Assembly: GCA_011775825.1 (NCBI GenBank)
Contig: JAABYK010000258.1
Span: 35,974 to 56,496, forward strand
DNA: 20,523 bases
Direction: 5' to 3'
Source of the DNA: Candidatus Zhuqueibacterota bacterium
Lineage (GTDB): Bacteria > Zhuqueibacterota > Zhuqueibacteria > Oceanimicrobiales > Oceanimicrobiaceae
The stretch's first letter is position 1. Every line of letters starts with the position of its first letter. Shown here piece by piece: positions 15,966 to 20,523 of the stretch. Both the position numbers and the translations under genes were made by a program. Under the pieces are notes generated by a model. That model did not search any database and had not been told where the DNA came from. It saw nothing but the letters and a program-made list of their open reading frames with translations.

Positions 15966-17807
15966 ATGAAAACCACGTACCTAACAAAAGCTCATCTAAT
16001 TTCCCTCATGATCCTTTTGCTGTTGATGGGAAGCTCACTATTGGCTCAAACCAGCAATCCAAGGGCCGCCAATTGGTTTAAAATCGGACTCGAAGAAACG
16101 AATCCAAACAAGAAAGTTGAAGCCTACAAAAAAGCTTTGGAATTCGAACCCTTGTTTGTGGAGGCTCTCTTTAATTTGGGCACTGCCTACGCTCAGCTTC
16201 AAGAATATGAGCTTGCCAAAGAAGCGTTTGAGAAATCGCTGACAGCAAAACCGCACAACACCAACGTGGAGTTGAGAGCACAAATTCATTATCAACTGTC
16301 TGGCGCAGACAGACGTCTGGGGGCATTAAACGAAAGTGAAGAACATCTACGGACCGTCCAAAAACTGAAAAGCGACAAGTCACTACAGGTAAAAATATCC
16401 CTCGATTTGGGACGGTTGCTCCATGAGCAAGGCAGATATGAAAAAGCATTGGCGGAATTTAAACGTGGTCAAAACATTGATAACAAAAGCCGCAGTTTTT
16501 TTGAAAACTGGACCGGTATTGTTGAAGATGAAATGGAAATCGCGCGGCTTTATTCATCAGCCCTGATGGCTTTCCAAACTGCAGATTTAACCAAAGCCAA
16601 AACCCTATTTCGACAGATACAAAGCCAGAATCCCAACTTTAAAGATATGGCTCAAAAGCTCGCTGCAATTGATTCCACGCTGAATACCCAAGACCAACAA
16701 CGGAAACTAGCGCAATTATATCAAGACGCTATCGATTTCGCCGAGGATGACAAACTCGAACCGGCCATCGCAACCTTTGAGCAACTTTTGCAACAAGCTC
16801 CGGATTTCCGGGATGCTCCTGAAAAACTTGAGACCGTTCGCAGAAAATACAGCCAGCAAAAACTGCAAAATGAATTAGAGGAGCAATATCTCAAGGGCGT
16901 TGAGGCGCTGGCAGAGAAGAACTGGACAAAGGCGATTCTGGTCTTTGAAAACGTTCTGAATCTAAGCCCAAACTATCGCGATACGAAAGCGAAACTTGAT
17001 AAGGCCAACCAAGCCCTGGAAACCGAAAGCACCGAGAACATTCTCAGTGAATACTACTCGCAAGCCATCAGCGCCATTGAGAAGGACGAACTCGGGGTCG
17101 CGCTGACAGCCCTGGAAAAGGTTCGCCGCATCGACCCGAGCTACAAACAGACGAACGCATTGATTGCCAAAATTGAGTCCGGCTTAGAGACAAAATTGGA
17201 TTCCACTCTGACTTCGCACGCCGTCACTTCAAGCAATGACGTTGAGGCGTTATACAAGAAAGCCATCACAGCGGTCCAGGAGGAAGACTGGTTGCAGGCA
17301 CTGCTGCATTTGGAAAAACTAAAAATGTATAAACCCAACGATCCGGATATCGCAAAGCTGCTTTCTCAAACCCGAGCGAACCTCAAGACAGCCTCGTCTC
17401 GATCGGTCGGTGAAACCATCTTCGGTGAATCCCCAGTCTTTTTGCCACTCGTTGGTTTCATGATTTTCTCACCCGCCACTCGTGCACGACTTTATCTCAT
17501 CAGAGACAAACATCGAAAGGCGGCTCAAATCTATGAGCGTCTCCTCGTGCAACATCCCGACCACGTTAAGTTTTACGTACTTTTAGCAAAAATCTATTTG
17601 CTGACGGGCCGAAAGGATGAGCAAGCCCGGAAGATTTTTCAAACGCTTCTCAATTTGAACCTGGCTCCGAAGCTGCATGAGGAAATCCGATCAGTTCTCA
17701 CCGATCGATACTTGACGGAAAGCCCCTCTAAAACCGAGGCCATTTCCGTTCTCGAACATGCCCTGAAAAATGAACAACAGAAGAATGAAAACCACAGAAC
17801 TCACTGA
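15966..17807 (+). CDS. Exported multi-TPR protein, possibly membrane-spanning
   Basis: A 613-residue protein with an N-terminal signal peptide or anchor (residues 1-28, ending SLLAQ). TPR motifs are clear at about 47-96 (EALFNLGTAYAQLQEYELAKEAF), 142-175 (LGRLLHEQGRYEKALAEF), 197-235, 250-290, 307-345, 360-395 and 426-460, followed after a gap by more at 515-600 (RKAAQIYERLL). Between the two blocks residues 488-503 (ESPVFLPLVGFMIFSP) are hydrophobic and may be a short or degenerate membrane segment, which would put the last TPRs in the cytoplasm. The start has GGAGG seven bases upstream. There is no enzymatic motif; a scaffold role is inferred. Its 3' end overlaps the next gene by 38 bases, so the two are co-translated. 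Confidence 0.88.
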   Translation: MKTTYLTKAHLISLMILLLLMGSSLLAQTSNPRAANWFKIGLEETNPNKKVEAYKKALEFEPLFVEALFNLGTAYAQLQEYELAKEAFEKSLTAKPHNTNVELRAQIHYQLSGADRRLGALNESEEHLRTVQKLKSDKSLQVKISLDLGRLLHEQGRYEKALAEFKRGQNIDNKSRSFFENWTGIVEDEMEIARLYSSALMAFQTADLTKAKTLFRQIQSQNPNFKDMAQKLAAIDSTLNTQDQQRKLAQLYQDAIDFAEDDKLEPAIATFEQLLQQAPDFRDAPEKLETVRRKYSQQKLQNELEEQYLKGVEALAEKNWTKAILVFENVLNLSPNYRDTKAKLDKANQALETESTENILSEYYSQAISAIEKDELGVALTALEKVRRIDPSYKQTNALIAKIESGLETKLDSTLTSHAVTSSNDVEALYKKAITAVQEEDWLQALLHLEKLKMYKPNDPDIAKLLSQTRANLKTASSRSVGETIFGESPVFLPLVGFMIFSPATRARLYLIRDKHRKAAQIYERLLVQHPDHVKFYVLLAKIYLLTGRKDEQARKIFQTLLNLNLAPKLHEEIRSVLTDRYLTESPSKTEAISVLEHALKNEQQKNENHRTH

Positions 17808-20142
17808 TTCCGACCGAATGACATCTACAATTGACGAAAACCATAACAAAGTCAAAGATCTGCTGCGAACCCTCGGCAAAACCTATCTTCAGCGCGGTCA
17901 ATATCAAGAGGCGTACGACAAGTTCACCCAACTTCTTGAAATGGGCCATGGCGGCCCAGACCTGTTGATGGACACTTCAACCGCGGCCATCGGAGTGAAC
18001 GACACATCGCAGGCAGCATTGGAAATCTACGAGAAAGCGGTTGAATTGAACCCGAATTCTGAGGCGTTGCTCCTCGGGTTGGCAACTTTATTTCAGCAGA
18101 AAAACATCCGCACGCCCTTTTCTCTTGACGTCGGTACGAAAGCGGCAAAAATGTCAAGCCCCCATGCTGACAAACTTAAAGCATTCGTTGAAACTACTGA
18201 TAAAAACAATGAAATTGCTGCTCAAACACCACGAACCGAAGAACACCAACATCGCTCTGCTCCGGAAAGCAACAACTTTCAAGCAATCCGTCATTACGTC
18301 GAGAACTTGTGGTGGCAATGTAAGTTTCAGGAGGCCTTTGAGTTTCTGCATAAAGCCATAGATACGAATGAAACTAACATCATGCTTGAGCAGGAATTAG
18401 CTTTGACTCATGCCTACGAAATGTTTACGAACCAACAAGTCGTCGACAACGAAGAAATGCTCGAAGATTTGTTTGCCGGGTTAGAACACACCAATCAAAC
18501 GAATTCGCTTAATGACCTGAGAACTTACTTGACATTGCGCATGGCGTTGCCGGAAGGATTCCAACCCAACCATCGACCCGACGATGATTTTGAAGAATTT
18601 CGGTTCATTCTCGGTTTAATTCCGATAGATGAGTACTTTGGCAGATTGAAACACGAACCGAAGACCGATAACATTCATTTCGGTAGTTTTAACTTAACAG
18701 AAGAAGTCCTCAACCCATTGTCGCAGGATAGAGAGACTCAAAATGAGAGCAAATCGACACTAAATTGGACAAGCATTTTAGCGGCCCGTGTTCAGAATGA
18801 GAACGACATGGAAATGCCCAAGCAAGCCATGGATCTCATAAACACTCACCTTTTCAACATTCCTGACAGTATTATTCGCAGAGTGGGCGCGGGATGGTTA
18901 TGTCTGGCAATCGATCCAGAAAAACAGATTTCGATGACCACGGAATTGCTACAAAAGCTCGACGAATACAATCATTCTCGGGCTAGAGATGAGCAAGTGG
19001 TACTAAATTGTGCCGTCGAGATTTGCCCCAATGCAACTAAGGATGGTCAAACCACACTTTCGGAATTGGTTCAGGCGCTGCATCTGCTGCGTCTGGCCCA
19101 AATCCGAAATGCTGAACATGCCACGAGCGGACTCTTTTTTGTCAAGTGTGAAGCGGAGACATCGGAGAATCTAACGCAACTCGGTGTCAAGTGGGCTTCC
19201 TTGGGGCAAATCGATCTGCTGCCGGGCCAGCAAACTTCCTGTTCGGAGATCATTTGGCAGGATCCCCTCGCCCAGATTTCAAAGAAGCGGACGGTCCGTT
19301 TATCGGACTTTGATGTTCAAGAACGTTTGGTAGGACATTTAGGTTACGCCACGTTTCTAGGCACCGATGATCGCTTGGATCGCAATGTGATCTTGAAGGT
19401 TATGTCTCCTGAATTCGCCATTTCGTATTTGCGCGACCGAAACCAACTTGATAAACTATTCGAAGACATTCGTCGGGTAGCCACGATGAGTCACCCCAAC
19501 ATTGCCACGTTATTTGATCTGGGTCAACAGGATCGGATGATCTTCATCGTGCGCGAGTATTTGGAAGGCCAGCCCATAACGCAGTTTGAGTTTCCTGCAG
19601 AGAACCAAGAAATGGAGATCATTTCCATACTGTTGCAAATTCTTCGTGCGTTGACCTTTGCCCAACAACGCGGGATTTCCCATCTGAGCCTGAAACCAAC
19701 CAACATTTGGTTGAACGAATCCGGGGGAGTTAAAATTACAGATTTTCGAATCCCGGGCTTCGCAAGTGATTTTCGGCCGAAAGAGATGCTCTCACATGCG
19801 CACTGGCGTTACCTTGCCCCGGAAATTTTGACCGGCGTGCCCGGAGACCCACGCAGCGACATCTATTCGTTGGGCATTATCGCGTATGAACTCCTGGCCG
19901 AACAACATCCTTATGGTCAGGTAGATCAGATCGACTCCGTTGAGGATATTTTCGAGCTTCCCATTGCAGCGCTGGAAGAAAAGCACAGCAAGCATTACCA
20001 GGATTGGAATCGCTTGCTGTTTTCCGCAATGATAGACGATCCGGACAAGCGCCCCCAGGAGCTGCAGGAATTTCAGGAAGGGTTGCGGGACATCCAAGTG
20101 AAACTGTTAGACCGGCAAAGGGCGGATACTGCCAAAAGTTGA
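17770..20142 (+). CDS. TPR protein with C-terminal Hanks-type pseudokinase
   Basis: A 790-residue soluble protein. TPR-like helices occupy about 27-110 (LGKTYLQRGQYQEAYDKF, ALEIYEKAVELNPNSEAL) and further helical repeats run to about 440. A kinase fold covers about 511-780: a degenerate nucleotide loop (VGHLGYATF, 521-529), the VAIK-type lysine K543 (VILKV), helix-C acid as Asp566, then HLSLKPTN (638-645) where catalytic Asp is Ser640, DFR (658-660) in place of DFG, and LAPEI (682-686). Loss of the catalytic Asp and of the DFG glycine argues against phosphotransfer, so it is probably a scaffold or allosteric partner of the active kinase. Starts at ATG 17770, 17785 and 17818 are all possible; none has a strong ribosome binding site and coupling to the upstream gene is likely. 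Confidence 0.9.
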   Translation: MNNRRMKTTELTDSDRMTSTIDENHNKVKDLLRTLGKTYLQRGQYQEAYDKFTQLLEMGHGGPDLLMDTSTAAIGVNDTSQAALEIYEKAVELNPNSEALLLGLATLFQQKNIRTPFSLDVGTKAAKMSSPHADKLKAFVETTDKNNEIAAQTPRTEEHQHRSAPESNNFQAIRHYVENLWWQCKFQEAFEFLHKAIDTNETNIMLEQELALTHAYEMFTNQQVVDNEEMLEDLFAGLEHTNQTNSLNDLRTYLTLRMALPEGFQPNHRPDDDFEEFRFILGLIPIDEYFGRLKHEPKTDNIHFGSFNLTEEVLNPLSQDRETQNESKSTLNWTSILAARVQNENDMEMPKQAMDLINTHLFNIPDSIIRRVGAGWLCLAIDPEKQISMTTELLQKLDEYNHSRARDEQVVLNCAVEICPNATKDGQTTLSELVQALHLLRLAQIRNAEHATSGLFFVKCEAETSENLTQLGVKWASLGQIDLLPGQQTSCSEIIWQDPLAQISKKRTVRLSDFDVQERLVGHLGYATFLGTDDRLDRNVILKVMSPEFAISYLRDRNQLDKLFEDIRRVATMSHPNIATLFDLGQQDRMIFIVREYLEGQPITQFEFPAENQEMEIISILLQILRALTFAQQRGISHLSLKPTNIWLNESGGVKITDFRIPGFASDFRPKEMLSHAHWRYLAPEILTGVPGDPRSDIYSLGIIAYELLAEQHPYGQVDQIDSVEDIFELPIAALEEKHSKHYQDWNRLLFSAMIDDPDKRPQELQEFQEGLRDIQVKLLDRQRADTAKS

Positions 20143-20204
20143 CGCTCAGTCCACACAAACAAATTGTTTCCCCTTTGCTAATTCACCTCCGTTTTATTTT
20201 TTTC

Positions 20205-20233
20205 TTGACTCCTTCGAATTACTTTTAGATATT
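20205..20233 (+). promoter_or_regulatory. Candidate sigma70-type promoter pointing out of the window
   Basis: TTGACT (20205-20210; five of six consensus) and GATATT (20228-20233; four of six) are separated by the ideal 17 bases. It would start a transcript near 20240 that runs through the non-coding tail towards sequence beyond the window. Confidence 0.4.
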
Positions 20234-20459
20234 CCCTCTATTCATGGGGATCAGCGGATGGAACCGATGGTCTCACGTTGGCGTAGCCTGAACCAACGAA
20301 ATCTCTCCTTCTGACCTTCTGCCAGACAAACCCAAGTGGAGGGGTTATGAAATGGTCCTTTCCGACATTTTCCAAACATGGAAAACCAACGTAAGGGCTG
20401 AACGCACCGGGGCACGTGGCTGAAATCCTCAAAAAACATAGCCAGTAGCGAGCGCTGGT

Positions 20460-20513
20460 GCCCAAAAATTGCCGCCTGTCTCTCAACGACACTTCGAGGG
20501 AAAGTTTTTGGGC
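20460..20513. repeat. 9-bp inverted repeat with 36-base loop
   Basis: GCCCAAAAA (20460-20468) and TTTTTGGGC (20505-20513) are perfect complements. On either strand the distal arm or its neighbour is T-rich, so it could be a hairpin in the transcript from the 20205 promoter or the end of a mobile element. Neither is proven. Confidence 0.4.
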
Positions 20514-20523
20514 TCAATTATGG

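Larger units (their letters stand above)
20143..20523. other. Non-coding tail after the signalling cluster
   Basis: 381 bases without a convincing gene. Minus-strand open frames of 84 and 88 codons (20238-20517) lack ribosome binding sites and any family motif. The stretch holds a T-rich segment (20190-20205), a candidate promoter pointing right, and a 9-bp inverted repeat near the edge. No GC-rich terminator is visible after the last gene. Confidence 0.5.

Noticed and set aside
20238..20517. 84- and 88-codon minus-strand frames at the right edge
   Set aside because: Two overlapping frames of similar length with no motif or ribosome binding site; more likely non-coding.
1..20523. CRISPR arrays, tRNA or rRNA genes
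   Set aside because: No regularly spaced direct repeats, no cloverleaf-like T-loop motif and no rRNA signature were noticed on reading either strand.

Overview
The window looks like chromosome from a diderm (Gram-negative) bacterium of moderate G+C. Signal peptides, a TonB-like protein, PEGA and FG-GAP domains, TPR proteins and Hanks-type kinases point to an environmental lineage of the FCB/Calditrichota/KSB1 kind. That placement is inferred from protein style only.

Layout. (1) Positions 1-1893, minus strand: the 5' five-sixths of phosphoglycerate kinase (cut by the window edge), then a lone PilZ-domain protein, each with a plausible promoter, and a 350-base stretch with no convincing gene. 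(2) Positions 1894-7440, minus strand: five genes encoding exported or membrane-anchored proteins. They are a secreted protein of unknown family, a TonB/TolA-like proline-rich membrane protein, a periplasmic repeat protein, and two paralogous secreted helical proteins. The last four are tightly packed (13-bp gap, 0-bp gap, TGATG overlap) and must be one operon. (3) Positions 7441-8404: a long divergent control region carrying an internally deleted IS1380-family element (591 bp) with both terminal inverted repeats and a frameshifted 3' piece of its transposase, a palindromic site, and candidate promoter boxes. (4) Positions 8405-20142, plus strand: a signalling cluster. It holds a transmembrane Ser/Thr kinase with extracytoplasmic PEGA domains, a tandem-FHA protein whose extracytoplasmic part is an integrin-alpha-like FG-GAP propeller, and a transmembrane PP2C phosphatase. 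A frameshifted small PD-(D/E)XK-like gene follows, then an exported TPR protein, and finally a TPR protein fused to a pseudokinase (HRD to HLS, DFG to DFR). (5) Positions 20143-20523: a non-coding tail with a good sigma70-like promoter and a 9-bp inverted repeat.

How they may work together. Kinase, FHA protein and phosphatase each put the cytoplasmic phospho-signalling domain on one side of the membrane and a beta-rich sensory domain on the other, so writer, reader and eraser of phospho-threonine could all be controlled from outside. The TPR protein and the TPR-pseudokinase are likely scaffolds. The divergent cluster of periplasmic and TonB-like proteins is the obvious candidate for the regulated envelope machine, but nothing in the sequence proves that link. 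No secretion-system genes (T6SS, ESX) are present in the window.
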